A stretch of 64,000 bases of DNA from positions 48,484,001 through 48,548,000 of the forward strand of contig CM114271.1 in NCBI GenBank assembly GCA_050084515.1, in the 5' to 3' direction. This stretch comes from Blasia pusilla (taxonomy: Eukaryota > Marchantiophyta > Marchantiopsida > Blasiales). A program made the translations under genes and the position numbers. Below the pieces are notes generated by a model, which was given only the letters and a program-made list of their open reading frames with translations, had not been told where the DNA came from and did not search any database. Below, piece by piece: positions 1-12,779 of the stretch (positions are counted from its first letter, which is position 1; every line of letters begins with the position of its first letter).

Positions 1-545
1 GTCGATAGAAGTTTGCCAATCCCATGAATGCACGAACTTGACTCACATCTGTAGGGCGTGGAATGCGTGAAATAGCCTCTACCTTTGTCTGTTGCACACC
101 AAGGCCCCCAGGGTATATCGTATGATCCAAGTACTCAATCTGGTCGTAAAAGAACTTGCACTTGCCTGGATGTAGCTTCAACCCATATAACTGCAATCGT
201 CGAAACATCTCCTCTAGTTGTCGCTCATGCTCCTCAACCGTGGCGCTAAAGACTACGATGTCATCAATATAACACCTAGAAAAATCCAGACCTGCCAAGA
301 TCCTATCCATGACTCTCTGAAACTCAGCCGGGGCATTCTTTAACCCGAATGGTAAGAACCGCCACAAGTACAAATAATCCTTCCCGTGAGGATCGATGCC
401 CCAAAATACCGTCTTTTGCCTGTCCTCCAATCTGATAGGCAACTGATGGTATCCGGCTCGCAAATCCAATGAACTGAAGATCTTTGCATGCCCAATCGCA
501 TCAAAGATCTCCTCAAGGATGGGCATGGCATATCTATGCATACTA
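1..545 (-). pseudogene. G1 reverse transcriptase, N-terminal part
   Basis: RNA-dependent DNA polymerase of the gypsy element. On the minus strand the order is a region reading RYAMPILEEIFDAIGH, then AGYHQLPIRLEDRQKT, LPFGLKNAPAEFQRVMD and the catalytic box YIDDIVVFS (about 246-275), then the KLHPGKCKFF segment. These are the standard palm and finger motifs of Ty3/gypsy RT. The frame runs off the left window edge. The matching copy in G5 (39.5-40.0 kb) is close to identical by eye, which shows both belong to one family. Upstream of about 545 the similarity to G5 stops and the sequence reads as scrambled. Confidence 0.85.
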
Positions 546-924
546 AATGCAAAACTAAATGCAAAACAGCTCCTATAACTCCTAAGGAACTGGTGTATCC
601 AATGCCCCGCTCTCCTCTTGTCAACTTAGGGCCCATATCTGGCTCCCAAGTCTCAATCGTGACTACGATAGGACTCTCTGACACGGATGTCGGTGGTTGC
701 TATGGTGCAACCCCATCTCGGACAATAGAACTCCCATCTCCACGTGCAGTACCCAGAACCACGCTCGATGTTGTGGCTATCATCTCCTGGCGTACCTACA
801 AAACATCCAAGGGTGTCTCTCCCAATAACCCCTGGTGTGTTGATCTCCTCGAGTCTTGCCCCCAACCACTACCTCAACCGTCTCAATAGGCATGGGGCTC
901 ACCAAAGCAACAACTGTGATTTGT

Positions 925-1952
925 CGCATCCTCAAACGACAATGCTCAGCTACTCCTAAGCTAAAAATCCATGTCAAGCAGTTCAGGTCCATCGCCTAAC
1001 CCAAGACATGATGTCGTGATGCCTCACAGGAGCGATAGTGATGGTATTTCCATCACTCCTGTGGGGAATCCTATCACTTGCTCTCGCTCATCGGCGTTGG
1101 GCTTCACCAACCTCTATATCTGGTCATTCCAAACCAAGCCTGGTTCGGCCTCCTTGAATGCATAGGAAGCAAGAAAACTCACCAATGTGGGAAAGGCGGC
1201 TCGTGGCATGCCAATCCTGTTGACCACAATCAACGGCAGTCCATCATCGTGCCTCACTGCCTGTGATCGACGGCTCGGATCCAATATAGAATCCACCAAC
1301 AAATCGGAGGGACGCTCCACTCTCGCATAAGCCCTCCGCAATACCTCATGTGGTACCAAGTTGGTCCACCAAAGATGCGGGCGATGTGCTCGTGAACCCA
1401 CACTCGCTACATCTAACAACACTGCCAAGCCAATCCATGTGCGCACCTGATGTGTACTCGTCACCACGCAGGACCTCGAATCGCCCAAAATTGGCACAGT
1501 TTCCAAAATGTTTGTTGGAGAACGAGATTGATGCTCCTATAAATGTCTCAAGATCCGCATCATCTCCCTAAATAACCTGGATCGAGTGTCAGCTAACTCG
1601 CTACCTTGTCTAGCACTCGATTGGCCTTGACACGGCCAACCAGCAATGGCCAAGTCTATGGTCCCTACCTGCCCGAGTCTTCCGCCCCCAACAATGAAAT
1701 GTCCCTTGGTAGGGAACTTTGGTAACCTTGAATAGCAGACGCAGACAACAAGTTGGGAAAACATAGGCGTAACAGCGCTACATGGTGAAGTGAAGCGCGC
1801 CTCGCAACATCATCAATCTCCACATACAGGTACTGCTGCACTCGCACTCCAGCATGAAAAACAGCAACTAACCTAGTGCTGATCCCTCCAAAGAGATCCA
1901 ACACTCGAATACCCTTCTCTAGGATGCACCACACAATCGGGGTTATGTCCAA
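925..1952 (-). pseudogene. Retrotransposon-borne C5-cytosine DNA methyltransferase (decayed)
   Basis: The motif order matches a DNMT-type C5 methyltransferase. Motif I (SAM binding) reads VLDLFGGIST at about 1872-1905. It is followed by YVEIDDVARRASLHH. Motif IV with the catalytic Pro-Cys reads AGWPCQGQSS at about 1615-1652. A motif VI-like LETVP lies near 1490-1505, where ENV is usual. Motif VIII-like SRAHRPHLWWTNL is near 1362-1400, motif IX-like DEREQVIGFPTG near 1058-1095, and motif X-like AMDLNCLTW near 960-990. The domain sits between the G1 protease/linker and RT on the same strand, so it is element cargo, not a host gene. It has a frame change between motifs I and IV, a TAG after LFREMMRILRHL, a TAG after LVWNDQI, and a TAG just before AMDLN. 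It cannot be functional as it stands, but the domain assignment is strong. Confidence 0.85.
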
Positions 1953-1979
1953 AGGGGTCTTAGCAGCACTCTTGCCTAC

Positions 1980-2705
1980 CTGGGGTTCCTCTAACCCGTC
2001 ACACTATAGTGCAAATATCTCACTCCACGCGGTCTGCACATGCTCAGTGGCTAAGCGTCGAAGCTCCTCAGTCGAGCCCCAAAGCGGCACCTCTCCTCCA
2101 CGAACGGATGCGGCTACCATGACACTCCTCTCCATAGAAATATCAAGAACGGGAGTATCCTTTCCATAGACATGTCCCTCAATCAAATAACTAGGCCAAG
2201 TGATGGCACTACTAAATGCTGCTAAGATCGCCATCTATCCTTGTGGTTGCTCAATCACTCCATCTGTGAATTGAATGGGTAATGAGCTAAGGCGCCCATC
2301 ACCTGACTGCCATCTTGGTCTGTAGGACGCAGACTCCTCCCTGTAATCCAAGGAAAACCCCATCGGATATAACACTACTCCACCAACCAAGACGTCGTAG
2401 GACTCTGCAACAATCACTATCGCCTTGGCTCGCACCACGGACTCATTTGTAGTATGTCCCGGGCGAATCCTCACCACGACCTCCTATCGGGTGATATACT
2501 GTACTCCACCCAAGGATGTCTGTATCCAGAATGGAAAACTCTCAACATCGACTCTCATCAAGCCCAATCCTCTAAATGACGCTTTCCCCAACATCAGGGG
2601 TTGCGCTCCTGAATCCAACAAGACGCGCAGCGGACTAAAAGCTCTTCCTCCGGGACTCACCAACTAGAAGACCTCTCCCTGGTTATCCAGCAACACAACA
2701 CCAAG
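1980..2705 (-). pseudogene. G1 aspartic protease and linker to the methyltransferase
   Basis: The retropepsin-like active site reads DSGAQPLMLGKA (about 2583-2625), followed by FWIQTSLGGVQY and the conserved block AESYDVLVGGVVLYPMGF (about 2340-2410). The same block is found in G3 and G4. Below this the linker reads WPSYLIEGHVYGKDTP and VPLWGSTEELRRLATE, and it leads into the methyltransferase. The protease would mature Gag and Pol. Stops split it into pieces at about 2235 and 2650. Confidence 0.75.
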
Positions 2706-2805
2706 AGAAACCATGGCACGCTCTATCGCGGGTCTAGCGGGAATCTCCGCCATCCTAGCAATCGCAGCCTGCCATGAATCTGACGTGGACGGCCCGAACA
2801 TCTGC

Positions 2806-3625
2806 TCAAGGCAGGCCCATCATCTCCTCTACAATCACATCTGAACGTGATGGAGGAACTCCAACTCCACGATCCAGCCAAAAAACCTCCGCGGGCGTAC
2901 CTCCCAACGTCATAACATCGGAGGCTGAAAATAAAGGACCGCGGTACACAACAGTGGCCGCCCCTAACAACGTGCTTGACACATGCCCCTCCTGAGCATC
3001 AAAAATAGGAGTCATCGAACTTGCTTCTCCCATCGCTCTCCGTGCCTGCACACCAAAAACACCACCTACTCTCCAGGAACTCTGATCAGGACCCATCGAT
3101 GGGGTCCTCATCGCCTCGGACAACGTGAAAGACTAAGGAAGCCTAGTCTGTTTCCTCGCTTCCCCTCGTTGTGGATCCTGCTTTGCGGCTGCTCCACGAG
3201 TCACAACTGCGGCGGCCTCCATTTGGGCAACCCTGCACATCCAACCGAGATCCTCCATGTCTCTGGCTGCTCCATATGATGTCGATGCCACGGATCCGGC
3301 ATCGGATAACCTCAATGCCATAGCGGCAATCTGCTCTTGTAGCTGTTGTATCTGAGAAGCCATCCGAGCTTCATGCCTGGCATCTCCCTTGACGCGTCTA
3401 GGTGGTGGGACTCGACCTCCTCCACGGGCAGCTCCACCACCTTGTCAAGAAACTTCAGCTCCTCGTCCCCCAACAAGACCACCTAGTGCACAACCTCTAG
3501 CCCCACCTGGACCGGCTTTTCGCTCTAGTGCCCTCTCTAGCCCTCCGTCCGGACGTAACTCAAGATGTAAATTGAAACACCTGGCGCGTGTATGACCATA
3601 CCTCTGACAATAGTCACACTAATAA
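2806..3625 (-). pseudogene. G1 gag C-terminal region with CCHC zinc knuckle
   Basis: A CX2CX4HX4C knuckle reads CDYCQRYGHTRARC on the minus strand at about 3575-3620. It is followed by an RG- and P-rich tract (about 3400-3540). Next comes a predicted coiled segment, MASQIQQLQEQIAAMALRL (3363 downward), and a Ser/Thr-rich spacer to about 2806. Such knuckles bind RNA in retroelement nucleocapsids. The knuckle and the downstream part lie in different frames. Confidence 0.7.
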
Positions 3626-3639
3626 CCTCCAGGTGCAGC

Positions 3640-4790
3640 ACCATCTCCTCCTCCATGCTAAGGCACACGTCCATGACCTTGACGAGTGCAATTGCATTGA
3701 TGATGGGCTCCACCACATGACCAATAAGTAATAGTAGGCGGCTGTTGTTGAGCCACATATGAAAGCGTAGGTATCTGTGGCACGGCCTCCCAATATCCTC
3801 CCTGAGCTCGTAGTGCCATACTCGACCTATCTTGGAGTCAACGTTACTGCACAGGTCGTGCAGACAATCATGACTGCTCTTGCCCAAAACCCATGGTGGC
3901 TACGCTCTCCTCCACCATGTTGCGCTCAATGTTCTGTACTGTCCTAAAAACATCTCTCAAAGTAGGAGAGGTGTTCATAAGAAGCACCTCCTCCCGCATC
4001 CATGTCCGCAGGGTCTGATCCAACATCGCGTACCATGACTGGATAGCCTGAGCCTCCGTCATCCCGTGAGTGACATTGATCAACCGGCGCAAGCGAGTGT
4101 AAGCCTCAGACAAACTCTCACTCGGGCGCCTCTAGAACTCATGGATGCTCCGCAACTTCTCCATCCGTACCCCCTGGTAGCTCGCCCTCAACTCAACAAA
4201 GAACTCAACCATGGGGTTGAACCTGGGACGAACCCGACTAGATGGTGCATCTGCTCCAGTGCGAGTGACCCCTCCTAAAACATCACTAGTGGAAGAGGAA
4301 GTAGCCTCTCATGACTCCTCCTCCTCCTCATGTGGGATGAGGAGGAGGAGTCATAGTAGAGTCGCCATGCCTCAATCTCCTGGGCATATCTGTGGGAGAA
4401 CTCATGGTAATCGTCCATGGGCGCCCCTTCTAAATGCTGGAACATACCGTTCCATGTTGTAAAGGGCTTGAACTCTCTAGAGTTCCTAGCCCACTGTGAG
4501 TCACACCAACTCCTAAACTCCGCAATGAAGTCGTGTAGCTCTATAGTGCCTACAGCACCCAAAAATCTAGGCGGTCCTCTATCCCGGTCATCCATCTCGT
4601 ATGCCCAACTGGTAGGACCACTCAATGTGTATGGTGGATCACTAACACACTCCTCTACATGCTCACTCTCGTCTGAAGACAACACAGAAGGAGATCGAGG
4701 TGGTCTCTCACGTGGAGACCCTCGAAACCTCGCACTACTCCGGGTAAACCCTCCAGAACTACTCTGAGGTCCACTACCTCGCCTCTCCAA
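3640..4790 (-). pseudogene. G1 gag capsid region
   Basis: The N-terminal piece (4275-4790) holds FLGAVGTIELHDFIAEF and FKPFTTWNGMFQHLEGAPMD, then DDYHEFSHRYAQEIEAW. The next piece (3868-4113) has SEAYTRLRRLINVTHGMTEA and the acidic end of the capsid domain. Homologous blocks occur in the plus-strand fragment at 28.4-29.2 kb, in G3 (33.0-33.5 kb) and in G4 (53.3-54.2 kb). The frame is lost at the GGA-rich inverted repeat at 4309-4357, where the reading turns into SSSSSHMRRRRSHE, then a stop. Confidence 0.8.
4309..4357. repeat. Hairpin inside gag
   Basis: Arms of about 18-21 bases (ATGACTCCTCCTCCTCCTCAT and its near-complement) face each other across a loop of about four bases. One arm has one GGA triplet fewer. 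The hairpin interrupts the G1 gag frame and has no counterpart in the other gag copies here. Confidence 0.8.
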
Positions 4791-4903
4791 ATCCCGAAAG
4801 GACGCCGTGATGGCCCTCGTGCCCCTCTCACATGATCACTCTTAATCTCGGGAGTAATCTCTCAATCACCCAAACTAAACATGTGGCACTCAATCTACAC
4901 TCT

Positions 4904-6196
4904 TGTGATATCCACAATTTTGTACTTTTGAAGAAATATATCTTTTTATTCAACGAAGACTTGTATATACATTATGATTTGGTTATTATATATTATCATA
5001 GGGAGGAATGAGTAAGATTAAAGTGAATCACAAAGCTCCAAGGACAAGGCAGAGAGATAGAAAATCAAGGATTTGCCTAAGAGGAGAGGAGACTAAAATA
5101 ACGACGTCTCAAGACCCAGCAAGAAGCTTCGGAACGACAACGAAGCATAACGAAGCTCAACAAAGCTCTGTCTATGAAGTGCTTCGCTCTATAATGAAGC
5201 ATAATGAAGCAGGAAGAATAAGAGAAAGAAGTACTTCGATCTTATACAAAGCACGAAGAACAAAGCACCTGGAACAAGAACCAAGACTGGAGCGCTTCGT
5301 CTTCAGATCAGGAGAAACAGCTTCGTGCTCAAGCGAAGAAAAAGAGGTCCAGACTTAGCAGCGAAGCGAAGCTAAGACTGACAATGATTTCAAGGGACAC
5401 ATAGTTAGAATAGTTAGAATAGGAAGAGACGCAACCCTTTGTATCAAATTGGTAGTTATGACAGTTTTGTTCTGCAGATTCATAGGGATCATAGGAAAAG
5501 CAAAGAGCACCATAGATCTAGGTAGTTACAAAAGTTGAAGAGCCACCAGCTTCATCAAAATCGCTTCGAATCTTTGGATCACTCCTCCTTCAGAGAGTAT
5601 TTAAGAAGCATAGAAGTAGCTATCATTATCATTCTCTTACGAAGTCCTTATGCTGTAGGAATGGTCCGAGCAAGGGAGTAGTACCCTCTCAAGCTTGTAT
5701 ACACTTTGAAGCTTTCTCATTCTTGATGGAGTAGTAAAGCAATCATTCCTTCATTCTAATGTGCGATGTTTATGTTTGAGTATTCTTATTGGGTCTGTAG
5801 AGTGAGGAGTGAATCACGCGAACCTTTCTTATCAATGAAATAATCAACATAAAGTTGTAGGAAATCTGTTTGACAGAGAGTAGCCTACCGAGACGCATTG
5901 AGTTCTGAAAGTAGGAGAAGTCAGCTTTCATGTTGAGGTCTCTGTGAGGTTTCTTGATATCGAGAGGAAATCTACCTGAGCGTGTTGTCAACTCCACTAG
6001 AGAGAATTCAGAAAAGAAACTTTGGTACTAAGAAAGATCCGAAGATATTGATAAGACATTGAATATAAATCATACACATTTAAATACAACTATTACAACA
6101 GAATTGTAATTTCGAACTCTCTTTTCATCAAACAATAATCCTCTTGAGGATCGAACTTATCTAACGATTGTAAAATAGAAACTCTTGTACATTACA
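4904..6196 (+). repeat. LTR-like repeat, copy 1 (about 1.29 kb)
   Basis: It starts TGTGATATCC and ends CATTACA, and it matches 45275-46491 almost throughout, including the shared parts reading CTTATGCTGTAGGAATGG and TCTCAAGCTTGTATACAC. The plus strand has a TATTTAAG box near 5597. Part of it (5120-5350) is a degenerate array of AACGAAGC and GCTTCG words. I see no 5-bp duplication around this copy (ACTCT against ATAAG), unlike copy 2. It directly abuts the 5' leader of G1. No protein genes lie inside. Confidence 0.75.
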
Positions 6197-6242
6197 ATAA
6201 GTAAGGTAATTGCAAAAGGATATCCGGTAGTTAGAATAGACT

Positions 6243-7265
<1,023 letters not shown>

Positions 7266-7304
7266 TAGAGACAAAGGTTGTGATATTCCTTATCTCATGT
7301 ATTT

Positions 7305-7790
7305 GTGTTGGAAGAACATTAATGGAGTGATGTATTTTTTTTTAAACAATTATTAAAATTCTCCGAGACTCATTGGTGAGTTTAGAAATATGTTTTAATC
7401 TAAACCCATTCAAGCAATATTATTGGAATACCTTCCGATAATACCCTAAACACTTTAACATACAAAAATACGTTCGTTCTAATGGAGTAATTCATACTAA
7501 TGGACTATTCCTAGAATGCCTTCCAAGAATCCCCTCAATTCATCAAGAAGCATTTGAGCCTCCAGTATTTTTACGTTAGAAGAACATTAATGGAGTCACC
7601 TTTTTTTAAAGCTATTCATTGATTATAATTCTTTGGGACTCTATTTTAATCTAGACCCATTCAAGGAATATTTCTAGAAGGCCTTGTGGTAATACCCTAA
7701 ATGATTTAATACTCAAGTGTGTTCATTCTAATTCATACTAATGGACTATTGCTCGAATGCAACAAAAAGCATTCAAGCCATGAGTACAAC
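7305..7790. repeat. Two-unit tandem duplication, unit about 220-260 bp
   Basis: The words GAAGAACATTAATGGAGT, ACCCATTCAAG, AATACCCTAAA and CATACTAATGGACTATT recur in the same order in 7305-7563 and 7564-7790, with clear divergence. No coding sense is visible. Confidence 0.75.
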
Positions 7791-8099
7791 TCTCTTTGAT
7801 CAAATGGTTTCTATTAAAAAATGAGGAGTCTCTATGGTACCTTACACTTTTATGAAGTGTTTAAAATTATCTCAAGCTACAAAACAAGTCAAGAAAATTC
7901 ACTCACATGAAGGCTAGGAGTACTTGAACAATGATTTCTTTCCCTTTTGCGAAGAAAATATATCTTAGTTGATGTCACAGTACGAGAAACCCCCTCTTAG
8001 TATAGAGTAGTAGAGAGACCTGACAAACCTTTATTAGAGATGGGATTGACCATGCTACAACAAGAAAATTCAAAGAAAAGCTTCTTGGGAGTGCAATCA

Positions 8100-8780
8100 C
8101 GACCACAAGCTTTTTGAGGCATGTAAGTCTTACTTGTGCTTTGAATGGGATGGCTCTAGAAGAATGTTGGAGTGGTAAAAAACCAGATATCTCCCATCTC
8201 ACAGTATTTGATTTTCTAGTTCATGTATATATCCAAAAGGACCAAAGATCATAATTTGGTAAGAAGGCTGAAAACATCATATTTTTGGATATGAGATTGG
8301 CTTGAAGGGATATATTATCCAAAGATTGTACATACTCTCACAAGTATGGGATGTGCAATTTGATGAAACTTGGGAAGGAGATTGAAAGAAAATTTCTGGA
8401 GTAGAGGGGAATTAACATCATTTCCTCAAGTTACTTTTTGTGCAAGGATACCGATGGCTAACCTAGAAAGAGGTATAGATCAACTTTGATGACCATCTAT
8501 GAGAGAAATTCATTCAGAAAATCCAAGGGTGATTGGTTTCACGGATGCTAGTTGGGGGGATGATCACATAGAGGATTGCAACAATATACCAAGGTGCTCA
8601 CAATGTACTTAGTACAATTAGTATTAATTTTTTTGTGGCATGTTCTATTCTTAGGAAAGCATAATTTGGGCCTTGCATTCGAGCCTTTCGTAATCATGTG
8701 AGACTAGAAATATATTACTTGCCACAGAGATGAAGCGATATAGTGTGGTGCAGTGGAGTTTGAACAATTTTTTTCCTCAA
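8100..8780 (+). pseudogene. Copia scrap C1 (integrase end and RNase H)
   Basis: MALEECWSGKKPDISHLTVF (about 8150-8215) is the conserved end of copia integrase. FLGYEIGLKGY-like words follow in another frame, and VIGFTDASWGDDHIEDCNN (about 8530-8590) is an RNase H remnant. Most of RT is missing. This copy is older than C2 and C3. Confidence 0.6.
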
Positions 8781-8984
8781 TGGTCATTGCCTCTATATTG
8801 TAAGTGCGAGCTATATTCTATCTCTACGATAGCATAGGCATAGCCCTCTTTCATGTTCTTTTTCACAATGTAGTGAATCTCAAAAGTTGATAGAGATCTT
8901 TCTAATTGACAAGCTGGAGCAATTTTACTCTAAGCAAGAAGTTTGTAACCTTATACTTTTTTTTCTACTAGTGTCCTTAATCTA

Positions 8985-10880
8985 TACTAGTAAGGTGCCC
9001 ATGCGATGCACCGGATATAGAAAAGTGTTTAAGAGCTAGTGTATAGCGCTAGCCCGTGAAGCGAAGAGATTAATGATGTTGCACATAAATTGAAAAAAAA
9101 ATTCTTGTTGCCCATAGCATGTAAAATATTTTCTTGCAGTTCAGTTGCCACGTGTCAAGCAGAGAGATGTTTGCAAACCAAGAAGGCACTCTTCCATAAT
9201 AATACAGATGCCTTCTTATGTTCCTTATCTTTGATAAAGAAGAGAGGTCAATGTGATGTCATATTCTTAAAGTATCCTCCATGTGAGAAAGACATTTGAT
9301 CATGAGTGAGGAATAATGTAATTTTGAATGGTCATGGTGACAATTTATAAGGGTCTCTTATATTTTCCATTTCCATCTACGATATCCATTATCTCTCAAA
9401 CTGTGACATGAAAAATTTATTTTTTAGAGATTTCTCTTGTTTGGAAATTTTGACATCATTTTAAAGGATTGAATTTCTCAACAATTAGTGATGTGGGACC
9501 AAATGGAGTGATAATTCATTATTGTGCCAAGTCTGATGCTTGTGTAGAAATGAAAGCTAATAGTACATACCTATGTGATTATAGAGGTCAGGTATGTAGT
9601 GTTATGACATGAGGGATGAGTCTCTCCCTCTCTCCCTTGAATTTTCCCGCCAATTAAGGCTTAATATAGCTTACTTTAGTTCTTTCCGTCTTGATTATAC
9701 TTGGTGTATGATCTTTTCCCCTATTCTTTATAATCTTTCACCCTTGTTTCACTTAATTAACCCTTGCTCTATCTTCCTCCAATATTTGTGGAAAATACAT
9801 TATATGTTTCCTATGCTTGCAAAATTATAACTTTCATTTATCCATGTCTCTTCTTTTAACTTTGTTCTCAAAGGTAAGTCATGAGTTATGAATATATCAA
9901 AATGATGTTTATGGGAACATTCCATGAGATCTAAAAATTTATCTATTTTGTGAGTTTTTCATAGAACGGAATATGTTTCATGTACTTTGTAATTGTTGTG
10001 CATCTTGTGCCATGCAGGATTTTTTTTTTCTAGTAGATGTACTAAGTGTTCTTGATTCCTATCTCTTCCCTCTAGAGCTTGGACTTGCCTCCTCTTCCAC
10101 TTCTCTTTTACACTCGCTTTCAGAGAACAATACTCTTTCTACCATTCGATGTGGAAAGTTGTATTTAAACAACTCTTCAGTAGTGAAGTAATTATACTTA
10201 CACAATCGATCCATTTTTCCTAAATAGAAACTTTTATCCACACAAGGTATTAGTTTGCTATTAAATAGCCATTGACACAATCGGGGATTCTTGCTGCTTA
10301 TCATGGCATTTTGTCTCCATGAGGACCATCCAAAGTTTGCAACACCAACTAACATGATTATGGGTGCCACAAATTTGTCACTCTTATGATTGGCCATTCC
10401 CCATACTCGGTGAATAAATTGACATGCCAACCAAGAGAACAACAATCTCTTAACTTTGGGAGGGTTAACAAGGTATAAACATAACAATTTTGTTTTTTCT
10501 TGCCCTACTCATACAATTGTAGTCTTGGATATTTCCCTTCTTTCATTTAAAAAAATCCTCTCTCAAAACATAATTCTTATTTGACCTGGATTCCATACCA
10601 AAGCCACATAAATGGGAGCAAGGTATAAATATAACAATTTTGTTTTGTTCTTGCCCCACTCATACAATTGTGGTCTTGGATATTTCCCTTCTTTCATTTA
10701 AAAAAATCATCTCTCAAAAAATTATGATATTTAAAAAAAAATCCCAATTAATTCTTTCTAAAAAATTAATTCCCTAAAATTTTGAAAGTATAAAATTTTG
10801 ACCAATAATGGATAAGGAAATTCCATTTCAAAATAAAGATTATGAAATCAAAAAACTTTCATAATCTTACACTCAATATA
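8985..10880. other. Gene-poor AT-rich stretch with a short conserved terminus-like motif
   Basis: At 8982-9035 the text CTATACTAGTAAGGTGCCC, then ATGCGATGCACCGG, resembles the inverse of sequence at about 58835-58875, and it looks like the end of a small repeated element (Helitron-like is one option). A minus-strand open frame of 142 codons (10059-10487) has no family I recognise. At 10469-10570 and 10619-10721 there is a tandem duplication of about 100 bp sharing GGTATAAA-ATAACAATTTTG. I see no other gene here. Confidence 0.4.
10469..10721. repeat. Tandem duplication, two units of about 100 bp
   Basis: Both units contain TATAACAATTTTGTTTT-like text, then CTCATACAATTGT and CTTGGATATTTCCCTTC, with a non-repeated spacer of about 50 bp. 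Confidence 0.8.
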
Positions 10881-10897
10881 ACGTCATTCAATCAACT

Positions 10898-11783
10898 ATG
10901 AACCAATACCACACACAATTTCAAGGTGGTGATGGTGGACGGTTGGGGTCAAGATCAGCAGCAGAGGGTCCTTGGATCTTGCAATTACTATGGGATAAAG
11001 GATCACTATGCAAAGTTTTGCTTGAAGAAGAAGGCAGATATGAGAACAAGAGCCTTACAACAACAAAACTATGTGGAGCAACAACACCAAGAGCACTACC
11101 AAGAACAACAATATTAAAAAACGGAGCATTTCTTGATCATGACTCATCATATGAGAGCAATGGTCAAGAAAGACTCGACAACAGATTGATACATTGACTC
11201 TGGTGCATCAAATCACATGATCTCACAAGCTAAATGCTTTAGTAGTTTGGAGCCGGTGAAAGATCCTGCAATTGTGCTCACAGAAGATGACACTCAACAT
11301 CATATCACGCATACCGGTAAAATTCCAATAGCATTAGATAGTCTTTGTGCTCTTGGAAATGTTCTCTATGTTCCTACCATTGCAAGAAATATGATCTCTG
11401 TAGGACAAATAGTAGAACAAGGTTATCAACTAAAGTTTAACGCAGATGGTTGTTTCATTAAAACAATGGATGACCAGACTACGATAGCCAAAGGAACTAG
11501 ATCTAGTAGAATATTCAAATTAGATATTTCTATGCCAGAGATTCAAACAATAATGTATGGTCAAATCGGCCAACAAGTCACAGATCTAAATGTGTGGCAT
11601 AAAAGAATTGGACATATGAATCTTCAAATATTACAGAGTCTTTCATCATATAATATAATAATAAGACTTCTTAAATTAGCGAGTCTTGCTACGTTAGAGG
11701 TTTTCCTACTTGCCAATTTGGAAAATAAGCTAGATTTATTTTTCCAAAGCAAGGTAGAAGAGCATCCAAGATATTGGAGTTGA
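10898..11783 (+). pseudogene. C2 gag knuckle and protease/pre-integrase
   Basis: The knuckle reads CNYYGIKDHYAKFC (about 10978-11020). Its second Cys is Tyr, so the CCHC motif is damaged. The protease active site YIDSGASNHM is at about 11190-11220, directly after a TGA where C3 has a Trp codon. The pre-integrase part continues with LNVWHKRIGHMNLQ (about 11590-11632), the conserved HxxxxHMN word of copia. Confidence 0.8.
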
Positions 11784-12560
11784 TCCACAGTGATGTGTGG
11801 ACACCATCACAACATAGCCTTAGTGGTTTTCAATACTTTGTTTCATTTATTGATGACTTCTCTAGATATATATGGGTTTACTTTCTGAAAGCCAAGTTAG
11901 AGGTATTCTCAGTGTTCCAAACATTGAAAGTTCTAGTAGAGAAGTAGACTGAAGAACATATTTTGAAATAGCGTTGTGATGGAGGAGGAGAGTATCTTTC
12001 AACAGTGTTTGATGACTATTTACGTCAGAATGGCATCCAAAGTCAAGTGACTTGCCGTTACACTCCACAAGAAAATGGAGTGGCTAAGAGAAAGAATCGA
12101 CATATTGCTGAAGCGGCACGAACTATGCTGAATAAGAAGAACATGCCTAAGGTGTATTGGGCATAGGCAATAACATGTCTAGTCTTCTTAATCAACCGAA
12201 CTCCAACAGCAAGAGTTCATGATAAAACTCCATTCGAAGTCTTCATAGGAAGTAAACCTGATTTTTCCTTTTTGAAAGTGTTTGGCTGTATTTGTTATGC
12301 TCATGTTCCTTCTGACAGATGTCAGAAATTAGACCCCAAGTCTGAAAGATGTATCTTCATTGGCTATGCTGATGGAACCAAGGGATATAAGCGCTACATT
12401 CCATCTTCTAGGCAGCTTATTATTAGTCGAGAGGTTATCTTTGATAAGCTAAAGTCATGGTATGCTCCATCTGAGCCTATTCCACCTCTAAAATCGTTTG
12501 TTGAGGGGGAGAATATGACTATAAACCAACAGACATTGTCTTCAACTTCCCCAAGTACTA
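11784..12560 (+). pseudogene. C2 integrase
   Basis: The catalytic-core words are IHSDVWTPSQHSLSGFQYFV, FIDDFSRYIWVYFLKAK, RCDGGGEYLS and RYTPQENGVAKRKN. They hold the D, D and E of the copia DDE integrase. The conserved C-terminal block VFGCICYAHVP to FIGYADGTKGYKRY follows from 12272. TAG codons interrupt at three places (about 11945, 11970 and 12165), so the protein is broken. Confidence 0.85.
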
Positions 12561-12779
12561 GTGCACGATTAGGAGAGGTCTTAGATTCATCACTTAAATT
12601 TGTGAGTCCATGGAGAGGAAGAGTACGTATTCAGTCTGTTGACACAAGTCAGAGCTCGAGTCACGTGTTAGAGGCATCTACCTCTAAACAAAAACTTTGT
12701 AGATCAAGTAGAGTTACACATCCAATTCATAGATTCATAAATGAAGGTTTCCTTGCAACACATCATGGATATATGATGA

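Larger units (their letters stand above)
1..4903 (-). mobile_element. Ty3/gypsy retrotransposon G1 (gag-PR-C5 MTase-RT, truncated by window edge)
   Basis: Reading the minus strand from 4.8 kb down to 1 gives gag, a CCHC knuckle, an aspartic protease, a linker, a C5 cytosine methyltransferase and the start of reverse transcriptase. RNase H and integrase would lie left of the window. The gene order and the RT are Ty3/gypsy; the methyltransferase is the unusual part. Frames are broken by several stops and shifts, so this copy is dead. The 5' side (4791-4903) is a short untranslated leader cut by an LTR-like repeat at 4904; no LTR of G1 itself is seen. Related copies in the window are G2 to G5. 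Confidence 0.85.

Noticed and set aside
488-992. Overlapping open frames on both strands (488-889, 744-959)
   Set aside because: Antisense or shifted shadows of the G1 element. No domain, and they conflict with RT and methyltransferase on the minus strand.
925-1952. Host DNMT gene interrupted by a gypsy element
   Set aside because: The domain continues the element linker on the same strand and is followed by RT. No introns or host exons flank it.
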